A stretch of 64,000 bases of DNA from Vanrija pseudolonga (GCF_020906515.1 NC_085849.1:1488001-1552000); one strand, 5' to 3'; numbered from the stretch's first letter, positions 49,602 to 60,516 are shown. Notes: a model not told the origin generated them from the sequence alone. Program-made: numbers and translations.

Positions 49602-52600
49602 CTATGCGACGCACGAGTCGTCCCAGAACGTCTTGCCGCTGACCGTGGGCTTGACGACACCTGCACGCACAGTCCAGTCACCAAAGCGCTCGCCCTCGAA
49701 GCGCTCGGTCGCCCAGCGCTTGATAAGCGGCGTGAGGATGGCAATGATCTCGGGCTCGGTCACGCTCTCGCGGAACGGCTTGTTGAGGCGCTCACCCAGG
49801 TGCGAGCCACCCAGCATCATCATGTACGAGCCGGGGGCCTTGCCGACGAAGGCGACCTCGGCCGCCCAGGGGCGCGAGCAGCCGTTGGGGCAGCCCGACA
49901 TGCGCATGACGAGCGCGTCGTGGCCCACACCGGCCTCCTCGCAGATCTTCTCGACCTTGTCGATGAGGAGAGGCAGGTAGCGCTCCGACTCGGCCATGGC
50001 GAGACCACAGGTGGGGAAGGCGACACATGCCGACGACGAGAGACGGAGGGCAGAGTGGTTGACGTTGTCCAGGCCCCACTTGGAAAGCAGGCGCTTGATC
50101 TCGGGCAGCTCGGCGTCCTCGACCTCGGACAGGATGACGTGCTGGTTGGCAGTGAGGCGGAAGGTACCCTTGTGGACCGAGGCAATCTCACGGAGACCAG
50201 TCTTGAACTGGTGGCGAGACGAGTCCTCGACACGGCCGTTCTCAATGAAGAGCGTGAAGTGGTGCTTGCCGTCGCTGCCAGTCTTCCAGCCAAACTCGTC
50301 AAGGTTCGAGTCAAAGGTGTAGGGGCGGGCGGGGGCGAAGGGCTTCTTCATGCGCTTCTCAACCTCCGACTTGAAGAGAGGAAGGCCGAGACGGTCGACA
50401 GTGTACTTGAGACGCGCGTTCTTGCGGTCCTTGCGGTTACCGTGGTCACGCTGGGTGAGCATGATGGCCTCGGCGGCGAGGACACCGTCCTCGGCAGTGA
50501 CGAAACCAAGGACGTCACCGAGACGGGGGTACGTCTTCTTGTTCGAGTGGGTGACACCCATACCACCACCAGCCGAGACGTTGTAACCAATGACCTGGTC
50601 GTTCTCAACGACGGCAATGAAGCCAACGTCGTTGGTGAAGACGTCGACGGCGTTGTCGGGGGGAACAGCGACGGCAATCTTGAACTTGCGGGGCAGGTAG
50701 AAGGGGCCGTAGAGGGGCTCGAGCTCCTGGAGAGCGCCAGAGTAGACGGGCTTCTTGTCGAGCCAGATCTCGTGGTAGGCCGAGGTCTTGGGGAGCAGGT
50801 GCTCCGAGATCGACTTGGCAAAGTTGTACACCGTGTCGTGGACGGGCGAGAGGCCGGGGTTGACCGAGCAGAGGACGTTACGGTTGACGTCACCGCAGGC
50901 GGCGATGGTGTCGAGGAGCGCGCGGTTGATCGACTGCATGGCGGGCTTGAGGTGCTTCTTGACGACACCGTGGAACTGGAAGGTCTGACGGGTCGTGAGC
51001 TTGAAGGTCGAGTTGCCGTGCTCGTCGGCGATGCGGTCCATGTCGAGCCACTGCGAGGGCGTGCAGACACCTCCGGGGAGACGAACACGGATCATGAACG
51101 AGTAGGCGGGCTCGAGACCCTGGGCCTGGAGCGACTCGCGAATGTCACGGTCGTCCTGCATGTAGGTTCCGTGGAACTTGGTGAGCTGCTGGTCCGAGGC
51201 GCCAATGGCACCGGTGCTGCTGTCGGCAAGACCCTCGAGGATGGTACCGCGGAGGTAGTTGGAGGCAATCTTGATGTGCTCGTTGGCAATGACCTCCTCG
51301 ACAACCTCCTCGACCTCGACCGAGTCGACGCCGAGGCCCTTCCAGAGACCAGCCTCGAAGGGCTTGTAGCCAGTCTGGAATCCATCGGGGTCCGAGTCGT
51401 CTCCGAGACCAAGGGGCGAGAGCTCCTGGGCGCCGAGGGCGATAAGCTTGGCAAAGAGGTCCTTTCCAGGCTTGTTGTAGTAGATGTAGTCCTCCTTGCG
51501 GGGCCAGTACTTGGAGTCACCCATACCAAAGACGGTGATCTTGGTGTCGGCGAGCTGGGTCTTGCCAATCTTGGCGTCGATCTTGGGCAGGGCCTTGAAG
51601 AAGTCACGGGCGTTCTGAGGGGGCTCACCCTGGCCAGCGGTTGAGGAGACGATGGCAACGTTGGACTCGACCGAGAGCTGGCCGACAATGTCACCGGCGA
51701 TCGAGTCGAGGACACGGAGCTCGGCAGCGACACCGCGCATCTTGGCGCGCGACACGAGGCGCTTGGCGACCTTCTCGGCATTGCCGCCGTCCGAGGCGAA
51801 GAGGACGAGGAGGCCGGGGCCGTCAAGCGAGTTGAGGAGGCGGTCGTAGGCCTCACGGGCCTTCTTCTTGCGGGCAGCAACGAGGTCGGTGCCGGCCGAC
51901 GAGGTGACCTTGGCGTCAATGGTGGGCTCGGCGAGGGTGAGCTGCGAGAGGTGGCTCTGGCGGTCAAGGAACTCGGAGAGAGCGTTCTTGATGTGGGGAG
52001 CGTCAAGCGAGAAGCGCTTGTCGTCGGCGAGCTTGGGGTTCCAGCGGAACAGAGGCCACCAGCCGCCGGCGACGGCGCGCTTGGTCTCACGAAGGCGCTC
52101 GAGAGGGCCGGCCTTCTCGTCACCACCAATGGCGGAGCCGTCCTCCTTCTCACCCCAGGGGAGGTAGGCGAGGACAAGAGCGGGTCCAGAGTACTCCTCG
52201 GCCTCGCGCATGGCGTTGATCACACCAGCGTAGTCAGAGTAGACGGCGACCGAGGCAACGTAGACGTCGCCGAGGTTGAGGGCGTAGAGCGCGAGGTCCT
52301 TCTTGCGCTCGCGCTGCTGCTGCTGAGCAAGGGGCGAGAAGGGCGAGGGCTGGGTCTCGTAGACAAGAAGGTTGATGTCGAGGCCCGAAACGAGGGCGTG
52401 GTGGAGACCCGACGAGGCGAGGTCGGCAGCCCACGAGTTGGAGACAGCGATCCAGAGGGTGCGCTTGGCCCAGTGGCCCTTGGCGCCGAGGGCGACAATC
52501 TCGACCTCGGCGGGGTTGGCGCCCTTGCCGAGGGCAGCGGCGGCCTTCTCGCCGGCAGCGGCCGACTTCTTGTCGTCCTTGGCGAGGAGCCAGTCACCGA

Positions 52601-53675
52601 GGGCGGCGTGGACCTCCTTGCGGGTGTCGTTGGCCTTGAGGACCTGCTTGACGAGCTCGATGAGGCGGTTGCGCTCGTTGCGGATGGCGACCGCCTTGCC
52701 GAACGCGTAGAGGGGCGAGGTGGTCTCGTTGGCCGCGAGGTGGACGGGGTCGTTGAGAATCTCGAGCGGGTGGGGCGAGGTCTCGAGGAGCGACGTGTAC
52801 TGCGACTCGGCGGTGGGGACGACGATCGAGCTCGAGGGGATCTCGGGGTGGGGGCCGGGCGCGCCGACACGGGCAACAGGCGCCGACGAGTTGATCGCGC
52901 CGTCGAGCTGGCCAATCGCCTCGTTGCTGGCAACGAGCACAGAGCGGACGTTGACGTCAAGGCCGTCGGTAACGTCGACGACCTGGGCCCAGGCGGCGCC
53001 GTACTTGCCGGCAGCGGCCTCGACAACAACAAACTCCTTGCCCTTGATGCCGCGGATCTTCTCGCGGGGGAGGGGCGAAGCGAGCGCAATGTCAATCACG
53101 TTCGCGGCCTTGACCACGGCAGGGAGGAAGTTGAGCACGACGCGGTCGCCCTCGCCGGGGACCTGGGTGAACGCGCGCTGGGGGCGGCGGGTGAGCTTGA
53201 GGAGAGAGAGCGACGCGGCGTCGAACGCAGCGACGAGCTGGTCCTCAAACGTCGTGTTCTCGTCCGCAGGGCGAGGCGAGGCAGGGCTCGAGAGCCACGC
53301 CTCGGCGTCCTTGACCGTGTCAAGGTGGCCCTGGAGGGCAGGCGCCGAGATGAAGTGGTAGACAACCGCGCCGAGGGTCTGCGCGAGGCGGAGGGCGAGG
53401 ATGGCGTGGTCGTAGGCCTCCTGCGCGGTGCGCGAGATGAGGCTCACGGCCTTGGGGGAGCGCGGGGCAGTCGCAGCCTCGGCGCCGAGCACGTGGATGA
53501 CGGCGTCCTTCTCGGGCGTTGGGAGCGACGCGAGGAACGTCGGCGTCGTCAGGAGCGACGTGCCGGCCGGCAGAGGAAGGTAGGGGTTGAGCGGGGCCGA
53601 GGCGGCGGGCGCATCACCGCCCAATGGGTGGTGCACCGTGGCCGAGAGGCTTGCGAGCGCGGCAACAAGGGACAT
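49602..53675 (-). CDS. MET5: Sulfite reductase (NADPH) beta subunit
   Basis: Siroheme-[4Fe-4S] hemoprotein subunit that reduces sulfite to sulfide for cysteine and methionine synthesis, with electrons from the Met10 flavoprotein. 1357 aa in a single exon, close to fungal Met5. The order is: N-terminal pyruvate-ferredoxin-oxidoreductase-like region (about 1-600); flavodoxin-like domain LVLFASDGGNAEKVAKRL to GMGDSKYWPRKEDY (about 665-820); then two nitrite/sulfite reductase repeats (HGTYMQDDRDIRE; HVILSEVEDAELPEIKRLLS). Cluster ligands are CVAFPTC and CPNGC in MRMSGCPNGCSRPW. A single 4-kb exon is unusual here, where genes average many introns. A leader intron precedes the ATG. Confidence 0.95.
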   Translation of the reverse strand: MSLVAALASLSATVHHPLGGDAPAASAPLNPYLPLPAGTSLLTTPTFLASLPTPEKDAVIHVLGAEAATAPRSPKAVSLISRTAQEAYDHAILALRLAQTLGAVVYHFISAPALQGHLDTVKDAEAWLSSPASPRPADENTTFEDQLVAAFDAASLSLLKLTRRPQRAFTQVPGEGDRVVLNFLPAVVKAANVIDIALASPLPREKIRGIKGKEFVVVEAAAGKYGAAWAQVVDVTDGLDVNVRSVLVASNEAIGQLDGAINSSAPVARVGAPGPHPEIPSSSIVVPTAESQYTSLLETSPHPLEILNDPVHLAANETTSPLYAFGKAVAIRNERNRLIELVKQVLKANDTRKEVHAALGDWLLAKDDKKSAAAGEKAAAALGKGANPAEVEIVALGAKGHWAKRTLWIAVSNSWAADLASSGLHHALVSGLDINLLVYETQPSPFSPLAQQQQRERKKDLALYALNLGDVYVASVAVYSDYAGVINAMREAEEYSGPALVLAYLPWGEKEDGSAIGGDEKAGPLERLRETKRAVAGGWWPLFRWNPKLADDKRFSLDAPHIKNALSEFLDRQSHLSQLTLAEPTIDAKVTSSAGTDLVAARKKKAREAYDRLLNSLDGPGLLVLFASDGGNAEKVAKRLVSRAKMRGVAAELRVLDSIAGDIVGQLSVESNVAIVSSTAGQGEPPQNARDFFKALPKIDAKIGKTQLADTKITVFGMGDSKYWPRKEDYIYYNKPGKDLFAKLIALGAQELSPLGLGDDSDPDGFQTGYKPFEAGLWKGLGVDSVEVEEVVEEVIANEHIKIASNYLRGTILEGLADSSTGAIGASDQQLTKFHGTYMQDDRDIRESLQAQGLEPAYSFMIRVRLPGGVCTPSQWLDMDRIADEHGNSTFKLTTRQTFQFHGVVKKHLKPAMQSINRALLDTIAACGDVNRNVLCSVNPGLSPVHDTVYNFAKSISEHLLPKTSAYHEIWLDKKPVYSGALQELEPLYGPFYLPRKFKIAVAVPPDNAVDVFTNDVGFIAVVENDQVIGYNVSAGGGMGVTHSNKKTYPRLGDVLGFVTAEDGVLAAEAIMLTQRDHGNRKDRKNARLKYTVDRLGLPLFKSEVEKRMKKPFAPARPYTFDSNLDEFGWKTGSDGKHHFTLFIENGRVEDSSRHQFKTGLREIASVHKGTFRLTANQHVILSEVEDAELPEIKRLLSKWGLDNVNHSALRLSSSACVAFPTCGLAMAESERYLPLLIDKVEKICEEAGVGHDALVMRMSGCPNGCSRPWAAEVAFVGKAPGSYMMMLGGSHLGERLNKPFRESVTEPEIIAILTPLIKRWATERFEGERFGDWTVRAGVVKPTVSGKTFWDDSCVA

Positions 53676-53680
53676 GGTGT

Positions 53681-53748
53681 CTGGGGGTTGGTGTCAGTGG
53701 CGCTCTGTGTGATGGTGGTGCCAGCGCCACACTGCTGCTGCTACGTAC
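53681..53748 (-). other. MET5: 5'-UTR intron of MET5
   Basis: On the minus strand GTACGT (53748-53743) and ACCCCCAG ending at 53681, five bases before the ATG; a CCACTGAC branch-like site lies between. Its 68-nt size fits local introns. Confidence 0.55.
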
Positions 53749-56700
53749 CAGTCCGTTCGGTGGCCTCGCTGAGCGATGTGGGCTCGCAGAGTGATGATGA
53801 GGAGTTAAGAACAAGTAGCGACGGCGGTGATATGCCGCCCTCGTCTCTCAAGGACTTGTTCGTTCTGTACGGGCTTGGTGGTGCTCGTGTCGTCAGTATC
53901 CAACTTTCGTTTTGGGAGTATCCGGCGTATCACGACATCACAGTTACAGTGGGATTCCGAACATTTGGGAGCCTGACACGAAGCAAAGAGTGCTGGATGT
54001 GAGGCTGACACTCAAAGATACGACGAATGGCCGATGGCGTGATCGGCACAGTAAAGCCAGCCCAGGGCGTCATCGGTCCGGACGTAGCCAGTCAAAACGG
54101 GCCAGTTTCAAAGTGACTATTAGCACAACGGTGACCCAATTAGGCAAAGTTCTAATCACATGCTAATAGCTTCGGCTGTACCCGTCCGTGCGATCTGGAA
54201 TTTGACCTTAGCCGTGGACAGGCCCCAGCATGCCCCGCACCGCCGAGCCCATAACGTGCTCGCTGCCAGCCTACGAATAGCTTGGCGAGTATGTGGTGCG
54301 GGCTATGTCCACTGGCAGGTCGTGGGAAGTGAGCGACGGGCGGCTGGCTGACATCGCTGGCGTGCTGGATGGACTGGCCATTATTCCATTCCACTCGCGC
54401 GCGCTATCTCGGCGATGCGCAGTGCACAGACGTCAGTTGAAGAGTTCGGAATACAGAACCAATGACGAGCGAGCTCGAGCAGCGTTCATTGTTCGGCATT
54501 TTGGAGCTGGAGCGCGGTATGCTGTGCTGTGCTCTGTTGTTTCTGCTTGTTGTGGAGTATACGGGAGGTGTTAGGTTCAAGACATGCATGGGAGTGTGGG
54601 AGTGGGGGCTGCGAGCGATGGCGAGCGAGGTGGCAGTGGCTCATGGCGGCTTGCTGGAAATGGTGATGCTGGCGGGTGGAGGTGGGAGGTGGAGGAAGGC
54701 CGAAACAATGATTATGTAAGATGGGAGACTTTGATTATGTAATATTCAAGACCTTGTCGAGTGGGGGGTTGATTTTCGGTGAGACATGGTGGCCACGTTT
54801 GGCATCCTCGAAGCCGCCCAACTTGCCATCTTGGTATGCATCCGACTGCGTGCTCACAACGAGGGCCAGGGGAGCTCATCCCGCTACTGCGGACTGGCAC
54901 AACTGAAACTCGCCCTCCTGGCTGCTGCGGCGACAACGAGACAAACAGCCACCCACCCACGGCCGAAGTGGCGCCGTCGATCCCGCCACACTACATGGGC
55001 CATTTATACACACGCGCACAGGCTCTCTCGGGTCTCGGTGTGCGGTATTCCCAGCGGCCGAGATCCAACTTTGCAGGGAGTGAGTGAGTCGCATTCCGCT
55101 CTCTGCTCAATGAAGAAATGAGTCACGGCCTACTCACTCATTACCCGGCGACCAACAGCAATATCGCAGTCGGACTGTATCAGGGCGGGCAGTCGCAGCG
55201 TGGCGTCGCACGCCGAGAATAACCTCTGCGGTATTGTCTCACTCGCTTGCTCACTACCACTCCCTGTAATGAGTTTCAGCCATCAGCTACATCATCATCG
55301 TGACTGACCCCGGCGTCACCGGTCATCGGATGCACACTCGTCGTCGTGTGTCCTTGGTGTCACCGCTCGTCACAGCTACACCAAGCTACAGTGGAGAGTT
55401 TAGATGGAGCCTCGGTAGTCGGCTACAGTACATTTGTGGGGTCGGTGCTACATAGCGCACCTGGCACACCTAGCGCACATTGTACTCCACCCCCGCCCGA
55501 CCCGAAGCATCCCGGTTGTGATGGCACCTAGTCCCAGACGACGACGTCAGAGCACATCCACTATTATCCCGGCTAGCTGCGGCGGCCTACTTGTCCCGGG
55601 GGTCGCCTAGCTGGTTTCGCGACCACATTAGTCGTTGGCCCTGGGTTTCGTCTGGGCAGCGAGCGGGCAAGCGACGTAGTGGGCACACAGAGCACGAGGT
55701 GGTTCGGCGGGACCGTCATCGGGACATTACAATCGCCTCAGCTGACACTGATTGCGGTGTGAGTTTGAAGATGCTGCTTGCTGGCGCTCCCTTGCATCCG
55801 AGCCACACCACCCACACCACTCACGCCCACACCACTGGATTCGCCGAAGACACTCCGTCGACCTCAGAGCCGTGGGCTCACGGGACGCAGCGTCTCGTAA
55901 CTCGCCGCCCCCATGCGGTTGCTGTGGTGCATGCATGTGCGCGTGCCCGAGTGGAGACTGCGGGATGTCTAAGTTGTGCGGCACGACATGCCGTTATCTC
56001 TGCGTTCTGAAATCTATTTTCGAGGTCGCCCAGTGTGCGTCGTACTCGCTTGTAGTGTCCGCAGATGGGTGTTCACACAGCCGATGCGCGGAAGCTCAGG
56101 ACTGGGTGTGTGGGCCTTGGGGTGCGAGTGGTGCTAGACGCCGCCGCCACTGGAGCTTGCTGACGCCATACAGACAGACGCACGACAACGACGACGCCTC
56201 TGGGCGGGTTGGTTCCAGCCTTGTTCTTTGTTATCTATCGCCTATCTTGTCCGTCCTCAGTTCGCTGGAACGTCGAGCAGCCCGTCGAGCCAGCCCGCCG
56301 AACATGTCGAGCGAACACAAAAAAGTCCGGTAGCCCCGGCCTCTCGTACAGCGCACACAGCTACCACACTCGTGCATGACGACAGTGCCGACAGCGATCA
56401 GCGCTGGGGCGGGCTGGGGACATTACTCGCGCCGCCGCCGTGGGATGTGGTTGTGTCCAGTGGTCCCCGAGCCTCCCGTTTACGTTGTGGTTGCTGGGTC
56501 GTGTACGAAAAGTGGCAAGAGCCGTCGAGGCGGGAGTGGTGTCGTTGCCGTAACTTCAAACATGAGTCGCGAAATGAAACAGTGGCAAGTGCCTCGTGCC
56601 TGTAATAATAGCTTGTGGCAGAAAATAAACTCTGGGACCCAGCGTCATGTCGGCGAGAGTCTAGTCGTATCGTCGTTGCAGCAGCAGCTGCTGCTGCTAC

Positions 56701-56954
56701 TGCTGCTGCTGCCGCACCGCACCTGTTCCTGCTCCAGCCGCTTGCAGTTACGGACGCAGGGACAAAAACGCCGGGTATCGTGCTGATCGCTGGGCACGCT
56801 GCGTCCCGTTCATTCCAGGGAGGGAGGACCTCCTCGGCGACGTCAACGTCGTTCGTTCGTCGGCGGAACTGAGCTGAGCTGAGCTGACGGCCGCCCGGTG
56901 CCCAGTTCCCAGTGCCCACCCACCGCAGCATCTGACATTGACCAGCCGTCTCGA

Positions 56955-56974
56955 GGGGGTGGGGGGGGGGGGGG
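56955..56974 (+). repeat. G-run (5 G, T, 14 G)
   Basis: GGGGGT followed by fourteen G. Long enough to form a G-quadruplex. Its length may be unreliable in assembly. Confidence 0.7.
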
Positions 56975-57205
56975 AGCTTGCTTCCCGATTGGACCTGGGC
57001 TGAGCTGAAAGAGCGAGAGAGCGAGAGAGCGAGGCGACCGACGTGGTAGCCGATGTCGGGGAGAACATTGAATGCGGGAAGTTCAGGACGTGTTGGGCTC
57101 TCTTCTCAGAATACGCGATGACGAGGACGAGGACAGACCACATGCGGTAAAGCAGGTGCGGACTTTCCAACTGTCCAAGTGTCTTTCTGCTCTTCCAAAA
57201 AGGCA

Positions 57206-57211
57206 TATAAA
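57206..57211 (+). promoter_or_regulatory. TATA element of the duplicated secreted protein gene
   Basis: TATAAA, 66 bases before the ATG at 57277, followed by a C/T-rich leader with TCCAACAACTC repeats. Confidence 0.7.
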
Positions 57212-57276
57212 CCCCCCTCCCTCCCCCTCAACTCGTCTCTTCCTCATCCCAACAACAACTCCAACAACTCTTCAAC

Positions 57277-58056
57277 ATGAAGCTCGCCTTCCTTGCCCTC
57301 ATCCCCCTCATCGCTGCTGCCCCCGCGGCGCCGGCCGAGCCCCGCGGCTACAAGTCGTCGCTCGGCAACCTGCTCACCGCCGGCCAGCATAAGGGCCCCG
57401 ACGGCGGCACCAACGTCAACATCAACGGCCTCAACGTCGGCGCCACCCCGGGCATCAGCGGCGCCAAGTTCGTCGGCTCCAACTACCAGGGCGTCCAGCT
57501 GTACCAGTTTGACGACGGAAACGTCGCGCCCCTCACCATCGGCCAGGGCGACACTGTCAACTCGTCGGTGACGGTCGGCGCCGACGGAGTCTGCTCCATC
57601 TGCACCAAGGGCTCCGGATGGGCCCCCAACGGCAACACGGCCGGCAAGCGCGACGGCGAGCTCACGGTCTCGCTCGACGCCCGCGACCCCACCGTCCAGA
57701 AGCGTACCCTCGGCCTCCTCTTCGGCCTCCTCGGCTCGGCCTTCAGCTGGGGCGGCGCCGGTGTCAACTACGGCTGCGGCGTCTACGTCGGCCCCTCGCG
57801 TGTCCCCGGCTACGTCTGCAACGGCGGCTACATCAACGTCTACAACGTCGGCATCGGCACCAGCTGTGGCATCAACGGCGGATACTACGTCGGCTGCAAC
57901 AGCTACGGCACGCAGCTCTGGCGCTGGAACGACGGCTCGATCGGCCCCCTCTGCTTCAACCAGGGCTACCAGGTCCCCGACGTCTCGGTCGGCGGCGACG
58001 GCCTCTGCTCGTCCTGCTGGGGCGGCTGGGGCGGCTGGAACTCGTGGCGCAAGTAA
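57277..58056 (+). CDS. Secreted protein of two homologous halves separated by Kex2-type sites
   Basis: 259 aa, no introns, no family I recognise. The signal peptide is MKLAFLALIPLIAAAPA. Residues 47-109 and 185-247 align: ISGAKFVGSNYQGVQLYQFDDGN against INGGYYVGCNSYGTQLWRWNDGS (shared pattern G-x4-VG-N-Y-G-QL-x4-DG), and VTVGADGVCSIC against VSVGGDGLCSSC. Between them are two Lys-Arg sites, 124-125 (TAGKRDGE) and 142-143 (VQKRTLG), flanking a 17-residue spacer, so Kex2 in the late Golgi could release two related peptides. The first half has only C106 and C109; the second has seven Cys (167, 181, 197, 207, 226, 244, 247) plus many Gly, Tyr and Trp. Strong codon bias and a TATA promoter suggest high expression. 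Possible roles are wall or extracellular, as inference only. Confidence 0.8.
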   Translation: MKLAFLALIPLIAAAPAAPAEPRGYKSSLGNLLTAGQHKGPDGGTNVNINGLNVGATPGISGAKFVGSNYQGVQLYQFDDGNVAPLTIGQGDTVNSSVTVGADGVCSICTKGSGWAPNGNTAGKRDGELTVSLDARDPTVQKRTLGLLFGLLGSAFSWGGAGVNYGCGVYVGPSRVPGYVCNGGYINVYNVGIGTSCGINGGYYVGCNSYGTQLWRWNDGSIGPLCFNQGYQVPDVSVGGDGLCSSCWGGWGGWNSWRK

Positions 58057-59150
58057 AGCGTGGATGGGGTGTAGTCGTGAGATGTCAGCCTGCAGTGCTG
58101 GGTCGCGCGCCGCCACGCCGCCACGTTCGCCACATTTCCTTGTGACGCTCAATGCAATGGACACTGTGCACGTGTGAAGAGTTCAATCGAAACCACCATA
58201 CATGGTAGAGGTAGTCAACGATGCAGTAATTCGAAGTTTGATGAACTGGTGCGGGGCTAGAGGCAGCTGGGAAGGGGAAGGCAGCGGGGCAGGAAGACAG
58301 AAGAAGGCAGCAGAGGCGGGGTGAGAACAAGAGCGGGTGACATTCCCCTCTGCCGCGGTAGGAGCGAAAGCGCGCCGTGCCCTAGCAGTAGAGGGGGGCC
58401 GAGAAACCGACCCGTGATATGAGCTGGTGGTCCTCCCTCCCTCCCGAAGGCATGCCCAGAAGCCAAGCCAGAGCGAGCATACAGCGCCGTTCTCAACCCC
58501 AGAACAGGCCTAGACCCCGCACGTAGCGAAGCAGGAGCGACGGGCCCATAAGGCGAGCGAGCCACAGCGTGAGCAGGTAGCATGCAGCTCGTAGTGCAGC
58601 AGGAAGTAAGTTCCCGCACTCGCACCCCCCTCGTCGCCTCGCCAGTTTCATTCCAGCACACACGACGTCCGCCAAGCCACGACAACGGCGGTATGCAGGA
58701 ACCTCGCTTCCTTCCCGACGACGACGACGACGGTGGTCCCCGCTGCCTAACGACGCTGGTTACTGGTTACTGGTTACTGGTTACTGGTTACTGATCGACC
58801 CGGGTTTCCTCCCTCCCGCCACAGACAGGACAGGAACAGACACCGGGTGGGCGGCGGGGCGTGGCGACGATGGAAACGTTGTGAGCCAGGCAAGGAAGCG
58901 TTGTGCACAGGGCAAGGAGGCAAACTTTGTCGTTCTTGCAATGTGTGTCGGCCGAGCGAGCGAGCACCACGACTCGACTCCGGCAATGGTACGTGTATCG
59001 TGATTACAAAGTACAATCAATACTGTAGGCGTATGTTTTATTGAAGTGAAGTGGTGTAAAAGTGTCGTTTCTCCTCCCTCGTCTGTCGTTTCTTCTCCAG
59101 CCTCTCTGGTCGTGCGGCGAAGCAGCGTGTGAAGCGACCTCCGTCCGTCG
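58057..59150. other. Convergent intergenic region with a heptanucleotide repeat
   Basis: About 1.1 kb between facing 3' ends. It holds a CTGGTTA tandem array at 58756-58793. No gene is supported. Confidence 0.6.
58756..58793 (+). repeat. Tandem heptanucleotide (CTGGTTA)5
   Basis: Five perfect copies of CTGGTTA, then CTG. A microsatellite-like array, likely variable in length between strains. Confidence 0.85.
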
Positions 59151-60034
59151 CTAAAAGAACCCGCCGTGGCCACCACCATGGTGCCCATGATGCCCGCCAT
59201 GGTGTCCACCATGGTGGTGATGTCCGCCGCCGAACCCGCCGCCAAAGCCACCGAGACCACCAAGGCCGCCGCCATACCCGAACGGCGAGCCGCCAAAGCC
59301 GCCCAGCCCGCCCCCGCCAAACGGGCCACAGCCGTACCCGTACGGCCTGCCAAAGCCGCCGCCGAACCCGGGCCGACCATACAGCCCGCCGCCCATGAGC
59401 CCGAACGGCGGCGGGCCCATGCTGTGCCCGTACAGCCCGCCAGAGTAGTACCCGTGGTGTCTGCGCCCGCCCGAGCCGAAGAGCAAGCTGCCGAGCAACA
59501 GCCCGCCCGCGCCGCCGGCCAGCCCGGCGCCGAGCCCGCTCCCGCCCCACGAGCGGCGGCGCTCGTCCGTGCTGCTGCTGGTTGAGCTTGGCACGCCGAG
59601 GAAACGGTTGTTCGTGTCGTCTTGCGCGATGGTCGGCTGGCGCTGCGGCTGCGATACGCGCGAGGTGGAGCTCGAGCTGTTGGCCGGCGGCGCGTACGCC
59701 GGCGGCTGGCCCTTGGCTGCGTTTGCTGCGTCCTGCAGCTGGTCGTCGTCGAGCGACGCGGGGTGATACCAGCTCACGGTGGGTGGCTCGGTCGTGGGGT
59801 TGATCTGGGGCGTGGTGTCAGGAGGAGGCAGGGGGCAGACGGGCAAGCAAGCAAGCGCACATAGAACCAGTTGTTGTATGCCTCGTCCCACTGTCGGAGC
59901 CTGCGCGTCGTCAGTGAGTGAGTGGCAACCACTACGGAGAGGGAGGGCACGCACCACGGCTCCGGGACGTCATCCGACCGGTGGGCCTTGGTCTTGTCCA
60001 CGCTGTTGCCGCCGGTACTGCTGCTGCTTGCCAT
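59151..60034 (-). CDS. WW-domain protein with Gly/His-rich tail
   Basis: 257 aa in three exons: 60034-59955, 59900-59861 and 59804-59151. The WW domain (PEPWLRQWDEAYNNWFY, then SWYHP; W27, W52, P55) is split over all three exons and should bind proline-rich ligands. It is followed by QPPAYAPPA, itself a PPxY-like ligand motif, a Ser/Gln-rich stretch, a Gly-rich hydrophobic run GAGLAGGAGGLLLGSLLFG, and a long Gly/Tyr/Phe repeat region ending in His clusters (HHHHGGHHGGHHGHH). The layout, WW plus glycine-rich tail, recalls small fungal WW proteins such as Wwm1, but I cannot name an ortholog. No signal peptide. Confidence 0.85.
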
Positions 60035-60516
60035 GATGAGTGGATGGAGTGTGATGGTAAGAGCGATGGAGAGGAGTGAGACCTGTTCGGTTGGCCGGCG
60101 TGGTTGTCACCCCCGCCCGCCCCCGCCTTCTCGACGTCACGACGATCGCTGCGCACGGGAGTAAATTGGATCAACGCCAAGACTTGGGTTCGGCGACTTC
60201 GGCGGTGGGGGAGTGGGTGGGGGGTGGGGGTGGTCCTAGGAGGTCGTGGGTTGGACAAACGACCCGGCGCGTGCATGCTGGCCGGTGGCAGCGGCGGCGA
60301 TGGTGGCGAGAGCAGCAGCAGCGACAACGACACGACGTGGTCTCCGCTGTGCATATTGACGCCGCCGACGACGGCGGCAACGCCGCCAACAACAACGCCT
60401 CCCCGCACCCACTACCATGATACAATCAATGCATGTCAAAGTCCGTGGTGTACAGTCTATAGGTCTTAGGTCTCATCATCTCTGTGGTTTGTTGTTGGTC
60501 TGATGCCTGATCAGTT
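60035..60516. other. Intergenic region, WW protein promoter / RING gene 3' end
   Basis: About 480 bases between tandem minus-strand genes. GGTGGGGG-rich and CGGCGG-rich short tracts only. Confidence 0.55.

Larger units (their letters stand above)
53749..57276. other. 3.5-kb gene-poor region with simple repeats
   Basis: The longest stretch without a supported gene. Open frames are short, change codon bias and show no family signature. Simple-sequence features crowd the right end: GCAGCAGCAGCTGCTGCTGC-type palindromic triplets at about 56678-56713, repeated GAGCT at 56871-56885, a G-run at 56955-56974, and GAGCGAGA repeats at 57010-57032. A TATA element for the next gene closes it. AP-1-like TGAGTCA occurs at about 55120. 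Confidence 0.55.

Noticed and set aside
49800-54002. Long + strand open frames (614 and 683 codons) opposite MET5
   Set aside because: They are antisense shadows of a highly biased GC-rich coding sequence; their Leu/Gly/Glu/Val-rich translations have no family features.
55591-56333. Overlapping + strand frames of 139 and 193 codons
   Set aside because: Cys/His/Arg-rich translations with no conserved motif, no supporting splice signals and overlapping each other. Treated as non-coding.
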